26,425 nt of DNA from Flemingiibacterium sp045635785 (GTDB taxonomy: Bacteria > Bacillota > Clostridia > Oscillospirales > CAG-272), in assembly GCA_045635785.1 (NCBI GenBank), contig JAZTWJ010000072.1, positions 1-26,425 on the forward strand. The letters are read 5' to 3'. Shown here one piece after another: positions 16,364 through 24,069 of this stretch. The notes beneath the pieces are model-generated. The model did not search any database and was not told the origin of the DNA. It saw only the letters and a list, made by a program, of their open reading frames with translations. Numbering within the stretch: position 1 is the first letter of the stretch; every line of letters starts with the position of its first letter. The position numbers were made by a program, and so were the translations under genes.

Positions 16364-17458
16364 ATGAAAAAGACGCAGATCCTTGCGCTGACAGCCGCAG
16401 CCCTTAGCTGTGTGGCTTTGTGTATTTGCGCGAAGATGATTTTGAATATGCATCCCCCATTCTCGCAAAAAGCAAGGGGGACGCCCTCGCTTGCACAAAT
16501 GGCATCGGCGGCAACGGACACGCAAAGCATTCCCTCGGCTTCGCATGAGGAACTTCCGCCGGAGCCGGTGTATATCGATATTTCCTTTGTCGGCGACTGC
16601 ATGCTTGCCACCAATCTCGGCGGCGAATACGACCTCTCTTTCAACAAGCTGGCAAAGGAAGTGGAGCCGTCCTATTTCTTTGAAAATTTTCGCGAAATAT
16701 TCCATTCGGATGACTTTACCATTGCCAATTTAGAAAATGTTTTCACCGATAATCCCACAGCGAGTCCCCGAAACAAGGGCTACTCGCCTGCATATTGGTA
16801 CAAATCCACTACTGCAAATACCGCCATCCTCACCGAAGGCGGCGTGGATGTGGTCTCACTCGCCAACAATCATTCCGAGGATTACGGTGCCATCGGTTAT
16901 GCAGATACCCGTGATGCGTTGGATTGCGCAGGTATACAATGGGGCGACAATGACAAAATTGTAATGCTCGAAAAGGAAGGCTTTACCATCGCGCTCTATT
17001 GCTGTACATTCTATTACAGCGGCAACGATGTGATCATTGCCAACAAGCTGGCGAAGGTGGAGGCGGATTATAAGATCGTCTACTTCCACGGCGGCACCGA
17101 GCGGGTGCATGTGCCCGATGCGTGGAAGGCGGCGGGCGCGAGACGGCTGATAGACAGTGGCATTGATCTGGTGATCGGACATCATCCCCACGTTTTGCAG
17201 CCGATCGAAATTTACAAGGGAAAAACGATCGTGCATTCACTGGGGAACTTTGTATTCGGCGGCTCCCGCAGCGAAGAAAATCGCACCATCGTTTACCGCC
17301 ACCGTCTCAAGCTGATCGAAGGGGAATTGGTCGAGACGACGGAGGAGATTATCCCTTGCTATGTATACACCGATCTATATCAGCCTGCCGTCATCGAGGA
17401 CGCGGACACAATCGCCAAAGTGAAAGCATTTCTGGCGGGAGAAAGGGAGGCACCGTAA
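16364..17458 (+). CDS. CapA-like (PGA_cap) metallophosphatase-fold protein, membrane-anchored or secreted
   Basis: It resembles the CapA family first described in poly-gamma-glutamate capsule synthesis, whose members have a calcineurin-like fold and varied, mostly unproven roles at the cell surface. The 364-residue form has an N-terminal hydrophobic segment (about 5-28), a low-complexity linker to about 70, then metal-site motifs SFVGDCM (74-80), IANLENVF (120-127), LANNH (166-170), FHGG (241-244) and GHHPH (272-276). Start choice is uncertain: ATG 16364 has GGAGA 5 nt upstream, while ATG 16352 (four residues longer) has GGAGG only 1 nt away. No capB, capC or ligase gene is nearby, so capsule synthesis should not be assumed. 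The next gene starts one base after its stop. Confidence 0.85.
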   Translation: MKKTQILALTAAALSCVALCICAKMILNMHPPFSQKARGTPSLAQMASAATDTQSIPSASHEELPPEPVYIDISFVGDCMLATNLGGEYDLSFNKLAKEVEPSYFFENFREIFHSDDFTIANLENVFTDNPTASPRNKGYSPAYWYKSTTANTAILTEGGVDVVSLANNHSEDYGAIGYADTRDALDCAGIQWGDNDKIVMLEKEGFTIALYCCTFYYSGNDVIIANKLAKVEADYKIVYFHGGTERVHVPDAWKAAGARRLIDSGIDLVIGHHPHVLQPIEIYKGKTIVHSLGNFVFGGSRSEENRTIVYRHRLKLIEGELVETTEEIIPCYVYTDLYQPAVIEDADTIAKVKAFLAGEREAP

Positions 17459-17459
17459 A

Positions 17460-18350
17460 ATGAGCTGTGCGCTTTGCCCTCGCAGATGCGGCATTGATAG
17501 AAATCATGCCGTCGGCTTTTGTGGGCAGACGATGGAGGTGCGCGTGGCGCGCGCCGCCGCCCATATGTGGGAGGAGCCATGCCTTTCCGGCAAAAACGGA
17601 TCGGGCACCGTCTTTTTTTGCGGCTGTACTCTTGGCTGTGTCTATTGCCAGAACGCTGCCATTTCCCGAAAAAGCTCCGATTGCGGCAAGATCGTCTCCA
17701 TTCCCCGATTAGCGGAAATATTCCTATCCCTGCAAAAGCAGGGACTGCACAATATCAATCTCGTCACGCCCACCATGTTTGCGCCTCAGATCGCGCAGGC
17801 ATTGATGCTTGCCCGCGAAAAGGGGCTGACGCTTCCAGTGGTATACAATACAAGCGGCTATGAGTTGCCCGAAGCGCTGTCGCAGATCGCGCCGCAGATC
17901 GATGTTTATCTGCCCGATTTCAAGTATCTGTCTCCCGAATTGTCGGAGAAATATTCCCACGCCGCCGATTATCCCATTTATGCTAAGGCATCGCTTGCCA
18001 TGATGGTAGAGCGAATCGGTCTGCCGTGCTTCTCTGAAGACGGCATGATGCGGCGCGGCGTGATGGTTCGGCATCTTCTGCTTCCCTCGCATCTGAAGGA
18101 ATCCATGCGGGTTTTAGACTATCTTTTTGGCGAATACGGCAACACGATCTGCTACAGTCTGATGAGTCAATATACGCCGCTTTCCACCTTGCCCGAGGGC
18201 TTCCCCGCGCTCAAGCGGCGCGTAACCACCTACGAATACGAGAAGCTTGTTGATCATGCCCGCCATCTTGGCATCACGAACGGTTTCATTCAGGATGGGC
18301 GATCGGTGGGGGAGAGCTTCATTCCATCCTTCCACGATGAAGGGGTATAG
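17460..18350 (+). CDS. PflX-type radical SAM protein (pyruvate formate-lyase activase homologue)
   Basis: The radical SAM cluster motif is C56-x3-C60-x2-C63 in CTLGCVYC. An N-terminal Cys motif C3, C6, C10 (CALCPRRCG) plus C21 is typical of the PflX group (COG1313) and could bind a second metal centre. The 296-residue protein is distinct from true PflA and no glycyl radical enzyme lies in the window, so the substrate is unknown. AGGGAGG precedes the ATG by about 8 nt, and the gene begins one base after the CapA-like stop, which suggests coupled translation. Confidence 0.88.
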   Translation: MSCALCPRRCGIDRNHAVGFCGQTMEVRVARAAAHMWEEPCLSGKNGSGTVFFCGCTLGCVYCQNAAISRKSSDCGKIVSIPRLAEIFLSLQKQGLHNINLVTPTMFAPQIAQALMLAREKGLTLPVVYNTSGYELPEALSQIAPQIDVYLPDFKYLSPELSEKYSHAADYPIYAKASLAMMVERIGLPCFSEDGMMRRGVMVRHLLLPSHLKESMRVLDYLFGEYGNTICYSLMSQYTPLSTLPEGFPALKRRVTTYEYEKLVDHARHLGITNGFIQDGRSVGESFIPSFHDEGV

Positions 18351-18390
18351 CGCCTTTCGTGATTTGATCGAAAATCCAAGAACGATAAGA

Positions 18391-18428
18391 AGAACACCGC
18401 CCAACGGGCGGTGTTCTTTGCCTTTTTG
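18391..18428 (+). terminator. Terminator between convergent genes
   Basis: AGAACACCGCCC (18391-18402) pairs with GGGCGGTGTTCT (18406-18417) around AAC, followed by TTGCCTTTTTG. The A-rich left flank may let it act on the opposite strand as well. Confidence 0.85.
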
Positions 18429-18458
18429 TTCGGTTGTGTTTATGCGGATGACGTGAAA

Positions 18459-20078
18459 TTATTCTGTCATAATGATTCCGTTATCCCAAAGATCGTAGAT
18501 GCAGACAGGCACGTCATAGACAGACAAGCCTACATGGATCGATTCGCGCGACGTGAAGCCGGTGGAGCCGGCATAACCGATGACATCGCCTTTGGCAACC
18601 GTATCACCCACCTTGACAGCGGCGGAGCTGAGATGACAGTACCAGCTCTTGAGGCCCATACCATGGTCAACGACGACCATAATGCCGGGCAGATCAAGAT
18701 AGCCTGCGAAAACCACCTTTCCGCTATTGACGGCAACCGCATCCTTACCCCCGGAGGTCACATAGTCAACACCCTGATGGCGATAGGTCTCGCCGGTGGC
18801 AGAGATGGTGCGCTTGAGTCCGAAGCCGCAGTTGAGGATATAACCGTCCTTTTGCAGGTACTCATAGAAGGTGCCCTCCCAAAGTGCATTGGGCTCGGTT
18901 TTTGCGATGATGGGAGCCATAGCATCTTCAAACGCTTTGATGGTGGAATCCGTGCGCGTCTGGCTGACGATGGTGGGGCTGATATCCGCCGTTACGCTGC
19001 GGAAGGTCTTGGGCGTGATATCAAGGATCATATCCTGTGTCACTTCGCCGTAGGAGCAGGTGAGCTTGACCTCTTTGCCTTCAAATTCGCATCCGACGGG
19101 AACCAGTGCGCGCACATATTCGTCGTCCACGAAGAAGGTGGGCTTGAAGCCAAGATCCGGTTCGCTGGCAAAGGTGATCGCGGCGGGATCATCCACATTT
19201 TTTGCGGAGATCACAACAAATTCGCCGGGCTCGATGGCAGTTTCACCGAGATAGAAGACAGCAGGCAGAAGAACGCGCGCCTTGAATTTGTAGGTTGCGC
19301 CGCCGTAGCAGGCTTGTTCGTCTGTCTCATACCATTTGGCGTCTACTGTAACATCAATGGTTCTGCCCTCCAGCGAAACATTGGCGATATTGTCATAGGA
19401 ATCGCTGTAGATGACATTGCCGCCATCGCTGATGGTGACATTGAGAAAATCGGGATCATTGTCAAAGGAAAGTGCAAAAGCGCCCTTCATTTGATAAATT
19501 CTTTCGGTGGGATCCGCCGAAAGAATATCGTCCAACGGCACATATTCGCCGCTGTAGGTTTTGTATGCCCATTCCGCATCGGTGGGAGCCATGGTCTCGC
19601 CCGAGACGGTCATCTGAGGGAATTCGGTGGTATCATACAGACAGCGGGCAAAACGGGTGGAGAGGAAGCTTGACGCATCTTCTGTTCCGATGTGATAGGC
19701 GATGTTGTTGGCATCCACATAATACGCCTCACCGGGATTCTCTGAAAAATAATACTTATAAGTCTGTATGCGGTCGTAAATGTAGTATTTGAATTCAAAA
19801 TAATCGGTTCCCACCAGAGGATCGGGAAGCTCGGACTGCTCGATGGCGCGGTCATTGATCTTCACAAAGCCGGCGATATTTTTTGCAGCCGACTCATCAT
19901 CCGCGGGGAGTACGAAAACAGTGCCATCCGGATCCGTGATCTCCAGCTTGGTAACATTCTTTTCGGTCACGGGCGCGTATTTTGCGCCAATATAGCCGGC
20001 AACGGCGATATAGGACGGAATGAACAAGGCGATGACGCACAGAACGATCGTTACTATATTTTTGACGGAGCTGTTCAT
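18459..20078 (-). CDS. Membrane-anchored M23 (LytM-like) domain protein, probably degenerate active site
   Basis: The 539-residue protein has an N-terminal signal-anchor helix (about 8-32), a long extracytoplasmic region without a family I recognise (35-400), and a C-terminal M23 peptidase-like domain (about 410-530). Zn-ligand candidates H434 and D438 are present in HQGVD, and H482 in WYCHLS matches a catalytic histidine. The usual HxH at the end reads H515-V-G517, so the last zinc ligand is missing. Active LytM-type enzymes cut peptidoglycan peptides; degenerate ones usually bind or activate amidases, as EnvC does. AGAGAGG sits 12 nt before the ATG. It has its own promoter and is convergent with the radical SAM gene. 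Confidence 0.85.
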   Translation of the reverse strand: MNSSVKNIVTIVLCVIALFIPSYIAVAGYIGAKYAPVTEKNVTKLEITDPDGTVFVLPADDESAAKNIAGFVKINDRAIEQSELPDPLVGTDYFEFKYYIYDRIQTYKYYFSENPGEAYYVDANNIAYHIGTEDASSFLSTRFARCLYDTTEFPQMTVSGETMAPTDAEWAYKTYSGEYVPLDDILSADPTERIYQMKGAFALSFDNDPDFLNVTISDGGNVIYSDSYDNIANVSLEGRTIDVTVDAKWYETDEQACYGGATYKFKARVLLPAVFYLGETAIEPGEFVVISAKNVDDPAAITFASEPDLGFKPTFFVDDEYVRALVPVGCEFEGKEVKLTCSYGEVTQDMILDITPKTFRSVTADISPTIVSQTRTDSTIKAFEDAMAPIIAKTEPNALWEGTFYEYLQKDGYILNCGFGLKRTISATGETYRHQGVDYVTSGGKDAVAVNSGKVVFAGYLDLPGIMVVVDHGMGLKSWYCHLSSAAVKVGDTVAKGDVIGYAGSTGFTSRESIHVGLSVYDVPVCIYDLWDNGIIMTE

Positions 20079-20129
20079 GTTATCGGATACCTCTCTCTCA
20101 GTGGGGTGTGTTTTCTTTCATCTAATCTT

Positions 20130-20158
20130 ATTATACAATATTTTCACTGCAAGGTCAA
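20130..20158 (-). promoter_or_regulatory. Promoter of the M23-like gene
   Basis: On the minus strand TTGACC (20158-20153), 17 bp and TATAAT (20135-20130), about 50 bp before the start codon. Confidence 0.85.
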
Positions 20159-20188
20159 GCACATTTGCGAAAAATGTCGGTATTCTTC

Positions 20189-20228
20189 AAAAAAACTCTA
20201 TTGCACGCCAAAAATACGGATGGCATGC
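20189..20228 (-). terminator. Probable terminator after the small Cys-rich gene
   Basis: On the minus strand GCATGCCA pairs with TGGCGTGC (one G-U), 20228-20221 with 20210-20203; seven bases later there is a run of seven T's (20195-20189). The gap before the T-run makes it imperfect. Confidence 0.5.
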
Positions 20229-20243
20229 GATTTTCGGTGCTTT

Positions 20244-20447
20244 CTATTCCGACAGATCCACCGGAACGATCAGCTCGGGAAGTCTGCGCGGCACCCGTTT
20301 GAGAGGATCGTATACAAATTTTCGGCAAGCGTATTCCTTTGAAACCACGCCAAGCCGTTCGCAGAGCATTTCCTGCGTTCCCGCGATGGTGGATGCAAAA
20401 CGGCAGAATTCACAGCATTTTGCTATATCAGTCTCTTTTTTTGCCAT
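20244..20447 (-). CDS. Conserved small cysteine-rich protein, 67 residues
   Basis: The sequence has CCEFC near the N-terminus (residues 11-15), then MLCERLGVVS, YACRKFVYDPLKR and a proline-containing basic tail. I recognise this as a widespread uncharacterised clostridial small-protein type; the spaced cysteines (Cys-x2-Cys, then two more) suggest one bound metal ion, but this is inference. The ATG at 20447 is chosen because it starts the conserved part and lies 12 nt from a hairpin, matching the rnfB arrangement. ATG 20459 would add four residues, and TTG 20474 lies inside the hairpin. The gene follows the PsiE-like gene and may share its transcript. Confidence 0.75.
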   Translation of the reverse strand: MAKKETDIAKCCEFCRFASTIAGTQEMLCERLGVVSKEYACRKFVYDPLKRVPRRLPELIVPVDLSE

Positions 20448-20520
20448 AACGATAACCATGACTTGCGTGGGCAAGTCTTCCTTCCTACCCTTTTTTGGGA
20501 TTGGTTTGCTTTATTTGGCG
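20448..20520 (-). repeat. Dispersed hairpin element, copy C
   Basis: Reading minus: an AATCCCA block, AGGAAGGAA, then GACTTGC-CCAC-GCAAGTC (20477-20471 with 20466-20460), then 12 nt to the small gene's ATG. The outer stem matches copy A, while the inner pairs differ with compensation. Confidence 0.75.
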
Positions 20521-20529
20521 GTAGTATGA

Positions 20530-20940
20530 TCAGCTGGTATGCTCATATGTGTCGTCGTCCGTCATGTCCTTCTTCAGATCATTTTTTGAAATTAGGAACT
20601 TTCTGATGGCAAACAGACCGGCAATACAGATCACGCAGGATAGATTGCTGATGGGATTGTTATGATCGATAATAACCTGCCTTGCGATCGCCACGATCAG
20701 AACCTCTAAGGTGTTGGCAGGGGTGAGATTGAGCAGCATTCGCACGAATTCCAGACCGACGATGATGGTGAGGACATTCTGCAAATACCTATCTGCCGAT
20801 TCAAAATATCCGCCGATGGTGAACATTTTATAAACTTCATATCCAAGCAGGAACAAAAGCACAAGCAAGGTAAGTATAGCGATCAAACATTCAAGTATAA
20901 GCACAAGAAAATGAAAAACAGCGCCCAGTTTATGTTTCAT
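20530..20940 (-). CDS. PsiE-like small integral membrane protein
   Basis: A 136-residue protein with four predicted membrane helices (about 9-36, 53-72, 77-92, 96-116) and a short acidic tail (DDDTYEHTS). The pattern of helix 2 to helix 4 (IIVGLEFVRMLL, LIVAIARQVII, GLFAIRKFL) fits the phosphate-starvation-inducible E family (PsiE), whose function is unknown. No ribosome binding site precedes the ATG at 20940; instead a short in-frame upstream reading frame ends 9 bases before it. The promoter is about 125 bp upstream. No Pho box is recognisable, so phosphate control should not be assumed. Confidence 0.7.
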   Translation of the reverse strand: MKHKLGAVFHFLVLILECLIAILTLLVLLFLLGYEVYKMFTIGGYFESADRYLQNVLTIIVGLEFVRMLLNLTPANTLEVLIVAIARQVIIDHNNPISNLSCVICIAGLFAIRKFLISKNDLKKDMTDDDTYEHTS

Positions 20941-20949
20941 GTTATATGA

Positions 20950-21051
20950 TCATTGCATTCGCCGCGGCGAAAACTCCCTTTCCGTTTTTTCTGATGCTTC
21001 AATGATATGTGCAAGCGAAGCAGCGTCGGCAAAATCTCTGTCGAAATTCAC
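20950..21051 (-). other. Possible upstream ORF in the PsiE-like leader, 33 residues
   Basis: A GTG-initiated frame starts just past the expected transcription start, preceded by GGGAAAG, and ends in TGA. It is in the same frame as the PsiE-like gene, with three sense codons between the TGA and the downstream ATG. It could set up coupled re-initiation, or be chance. Confidence 0.3.
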
Positions 21052-21063
21052 CTTTCCCATTCC

Positions 21064-21092
21064 ATTGTACCACAATCCGTACAAAATGTCAA
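21064..21092 (-). promoter_or_regulatory. Promoter of the PsiE-like transcript
   Basis: On the minus strand TTGACA (21092-21087), 17 bp and TACAAT (21069-21064) with TGG before the -10. It begins just after the rhaA terminator. Confidence 0.8.
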
Positions 21093-21110
21093 TCGGGTAT
21101 TGATATTTCC

Positions 21111-21142
21111 AAAAAAATCGGCACCTTTCGGTGCCGATTTTT
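21111..21142 (-). terminator. Terminator of the rhamnose operon
   Basis: A 13-bp stem (21113-21125 with 21130-21142, loop TTTC) whose A-run gives a T7 tract on the minus strand, 6 bp after the rhaA stop. The plus side also ends in T5. Confidence 0.92.
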
Positions 21143-21148
21143 GTAGAT

Positions 21149-22399
21149 TTATCTCTTAAGCAGAACGTCCTGCTCGTATTTCTTGACCTCTGCCAGCCAA
21201 TTGTCGCGTACCGGAACGCCCTGCTTTTCGCAGTAGTAATCCCAGACAGCGGCAAACGGATAGGACTTGTATTCCTCAAGCAGCGCAAGACGGGAGGTGT
21301 AATCGCCCTCTAATTCAAGCTGCTTCAGCTTTGCGCTGGGCTCCAGCAGTGCATACATCAGAGCCTTCTGCATGTTGCGGGTACCGATGACCCATGCGGC
21401 GATGCGGTTGATGGATGCATCGAAGAAGTCGAGACCGATGTGAACGCGCTTGTCGAAGCCGCCGCGGATGATTTCCTGGGCGATCGCCTCCAGCTCGTCG
21501 TCGAGGATGACAACGTGGTCGGAGTCCCAACGAACGGGGCGGGAAACGTGCAGAAGGATATCGTTGACAAAGAGCATCGCGGAGGAGATCTTGTCGGAGA
21601 CTACTTCCGTGGGATGGAAGTGACCGGTATCCAGCGTCAGAACCAGATCGTTCTTGATGGAATAGCCCATGCACATTTCAAGGGAGCCGATGGTGCAGGA
21701 TTCTGCGCCGATACCGAATACCTTGGACTCGATGGCATTGAGGTTGTACTTCTTGTTCTGATTTGCGAAGATCTTGTCGTAGGAATCCACAAGGCGCTCG
21801 CGGTAGCCGTAGCGATCTACGGGAATATCCTTGAAGCCATCGGGGATCCAGTGGTTGGTAATGATGGTGTCGTTCATTTCCTTACCGATGTATTCTGCGA
21901 TCTCGCGGGCGCGGATGCAATGCTCAACCCAGAATTCGCGGACAGCATCGTCAGCGCTGGACAGCGTAAAGCCGGATTCGCTCATGGGATGGGAGAAGCA
22001 GCTGGAGTTGAAGTCTACGCCCAGATTTTTTTCCTTCGCCCATTCGATCCAAGATGTAAAATGCTTGGGTTCGATCTTATTGCGCTCCACCTTCTCGCCC
22101 ATTGCGTCGAGGTAGAAGCAGTGCAGGCTGATGCGCTTTTTGCCGGGGATCATGGAGATCGCCTTGCTAAAGTCGGCGCGAAGCTCCTCCATGTTGGTAG
22201 CGCGTCCGGGATAGTTACCGGTGGTCTGAATGCCGCCGGTCAATTCGCCGTTGGGATTTTCAAATCCGCGGAGATCGTCGCCCTGCCAGCAGTGCATGGA
22301 GATCGGAATGTTTTCGATGCGTTCGATCGCCTTATCCGTGTCCACGCCAATGGATGCGTACAGCTCTTTTGCAAGCTCGTATGCCTTTAATGTGCTCAT
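21149..22399 (-). CDS. rhaA: L-rhamnose isomerase
   Basis: It interconverts L-rhamnose and L-rhamnulose in the cytosol using divalent metal. The 416 residues match the usual length of the family. Recognisable blocks are MHCWQGDD (35-42), the metal-site segments GIGAES (229-234) and LDTGHFHPTE (256-265), and RWDSDHVV (290-297), then HIGLDFFDAS. GGAGG lies 8 nt before the ATG. It is the last gene of the transcript, directly before a strong terminator. The full-length match leaves little doubt. Confidence 0.96.
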   Translation of the reverse strand: MSTLKAYELAKELYASIGVDTDKAIERIENIPISMHCWQGDDLRGFENPNGELTGGIQTTGNYPGRATNMEELRADFSKAISMIPGKKRISLHCFYLDAMGEKVERNKIEPKHFTSWIEWAKEKNLGVDFNSSCFSHPMSESGFTLSSADDAVREFWVEHCIRAREIAEYIGKEMNDTIITNHWIPDGFKDIPVDRYGYRERLVDSYDKIFANQNKKYNLNAIESKVFGIGAESCTIGSLEMCMGYSIKNDLVLTLDTGHFHPTEVVSDKISSAMLFVNDILLHVSRPVRWDSDHVVILDDELEAIAQEIIRGGFDKRVHIGLDFFDASINRIAAWVIGTRNMQKALMYALLEPSAKLKQLELEGDYTSRLALLEEYKSYPFAAVWDYYCEKQGVPVRDNWLAEVKKYEQDVLLKR

Positions 22400-22478
22400 T
22401 TGATTTTCCTCCTAAAAATTATTGAAAATTAAAAGTTTCTGACTCATAAAACGGCGTGCCGTTGTTTGCTTTTTTCTC

Positions 22479-23960
22479 CTATTCGCCGATCAGCTTGAGG
22501 AAGCGTGCATAGCCGTCATCCCACATCGCCGCATTGCCCTGCGGCTCGTATTGGTCGATGTCGAAGGAATTGTGCACGACCTCGCGTGCTTCGGCGACGT
22601 TTTTGATCTCTCCCGCCGCGATTGCCTGCACGGCAATATTGCCGATGGCGGTTGCTTCAACGGGACCCGCATATACGGGACGTCCGCAGGCATCCGCCGT
22701 CAATTGGCAGAGCGGTTTTTCCTTGGTGCCGCCGCCCACGATGTTGATGAACGGTGTTTTCTTTCCCTTCATCTCGTCCATTTTCTCCGCTGTCCAGCGG
22801 TAACGCAGTGCCAGCGAGTCGAAAATGCAACGGACAAATTCGCCGGGATTTTCGGGAACATGCTGACCGGTGGACTTGCAGTATTCCGCAATGCGACGGG
22901 GCATGTTGCCCGGCGGCACAAACATCGCATCATCGGGATCGATAATGGATTGTAACGGCTTGGAAGCCATCGCCATATTGGAAAGAGCGTCATAAGTATA
23001 TTTCGTGCCCTCGCGCTCCCACTGATGCTTGGATTCGGTCTCCAGCCACAGTCCCATGATGTTCTTCAGAAAACGGATGGTGCCTTCGGCGCCGCCCTCG
23101 TTGGTGAAGTTGTATTTGCGGGACGCTTCGGTGATGATGGGATCTTTGACCTCGGTGCCCATGAGCGACCAAGTGCCTGAGCTGATGAACATAAAGTCAT
23201 CGTTTGCTTGGGGGACGGATACAACAGCGGAGGCTGTGTCATGCTCCGCCACATTGACCACATCGGCTTGGATATCGCCCACTTCGTCGAGGATCTGCGG
23301 GAGCAGCCTGCCCACTCTGGAGCCGGACGGTACGATCGGTGCAAAAATATTCGTCGGGATGCCGTATTTTGCAAGCAGATCGTATGCAAAGTCGCGCTTG
23401 TTTGCATCAAGGAGCGCGCCCGTAGAGGCAACGGTATATTCGGTGCGCATTTCACCCGTCAGGAAATAGTTGAGCAGATCGGGGATGAGCAGCAGCTTAT
23501 CTGCGTTCTGAATATACAGCGGATTCTCTCTCATCGAAGCGATGAGCTGATAAACCGTGTTGAAGTTCAGCAGCTGTATACCGGTCGTGCGGTAAAGCTC
23601 GTCACTTGGAACGATGGTGTCCGCATATTCAATGAGACCGTCGGTGCGTGTGTCGCGGTAGTGAACGGGATTTGCCATCAGCTTGCCGTTTTTGTCAATC
23701 AAGCCAAAGTCCGATCCCCATGTGTCAATGCCAATGGAGCAAATGTCCTTGTTTTCGGAATGCGCACATTTGCGGATGGAGTCTTTGATCTCATGAAAAA
23801 TACGAAGGATGTCCCATGTAAAGGTCCCCGCGGTGAAGACGGGTTCATTGGGGAAACGGTGATTTTCTTCCAAAACAAGCTTATTTCCGTCGAAGGAGCC
23901 GACGATGCCTCTGCCGCTGGTTGCGCCAAGATCAATTGCCAACATTTTCAGCTTTGCCAT
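22479..23960 (-). CDS. rhaB: Rhamnulokinase
   Basis: This FGGY-family kinase phosphorylates L-rhamnulose to L-rhamnulose-1-phosphate with ATP. The 493-residue protein begins with the ATP-binding AIDLGATSGR (8-17), has GIDTWGSDFGL in the substrate region, and closes with the second ATPase motif NIVGGGTKEKPLCQLTAD. AGGAGAT is 6 nt before the ATG at 23960; a longer frame to 23987 has no site. The gap to rhaA is 79 bp. The pairing with rhaA supports rhamnulokinase over other FGGY kinases. Confidence 0.94.
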   Translation of the reverse strand: MAKLKMLAIDLGATSGRGIVGSFDGNKLVLEENHRFPNEPVFTAGTFTWDILRIFHEIKDSIRKCAHSENKDICSIGIDTWGSDFGLIDKNGKLMANPVHYRDTRTDGLIEYADTIVPSDELYRTTGIQLLNFNTVYQLIASMRENPLYIQNADKLLLIPDLLNYFLTGEMRTEYTVASTGALLDANKRDFAYDLLAKYGIPTNIFAPIVPSGSRVGRLLPQILDEVGDIQADVVNVAEHDTASAVVSVPQANDDFMFISSGTWSLMGTEVKDPIITEASRKYNFTNEGGAEGTIRFLKNIMGLWLETESKHQWEREGTKYTYDALSNMAMASKPLQSIIDPDDAMFVPPGNMPRRIAEYCKSTGQHVPENPGEFVRCIFDSLALRYRWTAEKMDEMKGKKTPFINIVGGGTKEKPLCQLTADACGRPVYAGPVEATAIGNIAVQAIAAGEIKNVAEAREVVHNSFDIDQYEPQGNAAMWDDGYARFLKLIGE

Positions 23961-24025
23961 GGTATGATCTCCTGTCAGATTATGCAAAACTCTTCAAGAT
24001 TCACCAATTTTCGCTTGATGCCAAA

Positions 24026-24055
24026 GGTGCCGTCGCGCCAAGACGTGACAGCACC
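24026..24055 (-). other. Stem-loop between the TIM-barrel gene and rhaB
   Basis: GGTGCCGTCGCG (24026-24037) pairs with CGTGACAGCACC (24044-24055), with one wobble and one mismatch, loop of six. There is no T-run of note on the minus strand (only TTT), so an mRNA-stability or processing element is more likely than a terminator. Confidence 0.5.
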
Positions 24056-24069
24056 GATGGTCCTTGCCA

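Noticed and set aside
20161..20177. Small inverted repeat ACATTT/AAATGT just upstream of the M23-gene -35
   Set aside because: Six AT-rich pairs in AT-rich DNA are expected by chance, and no regulator fits.
22400..22478. Possible fourth copy of the dispersed hairpin element between rhaB and rhaA
   Set aside because: It shares only a GCAAAC stretch and has a different small hairpin (AACGGC with GCCGTT); the AAGGAA and ACTT/AAGT parts are missing, and rhaA has an ordinary ribosome binding site.
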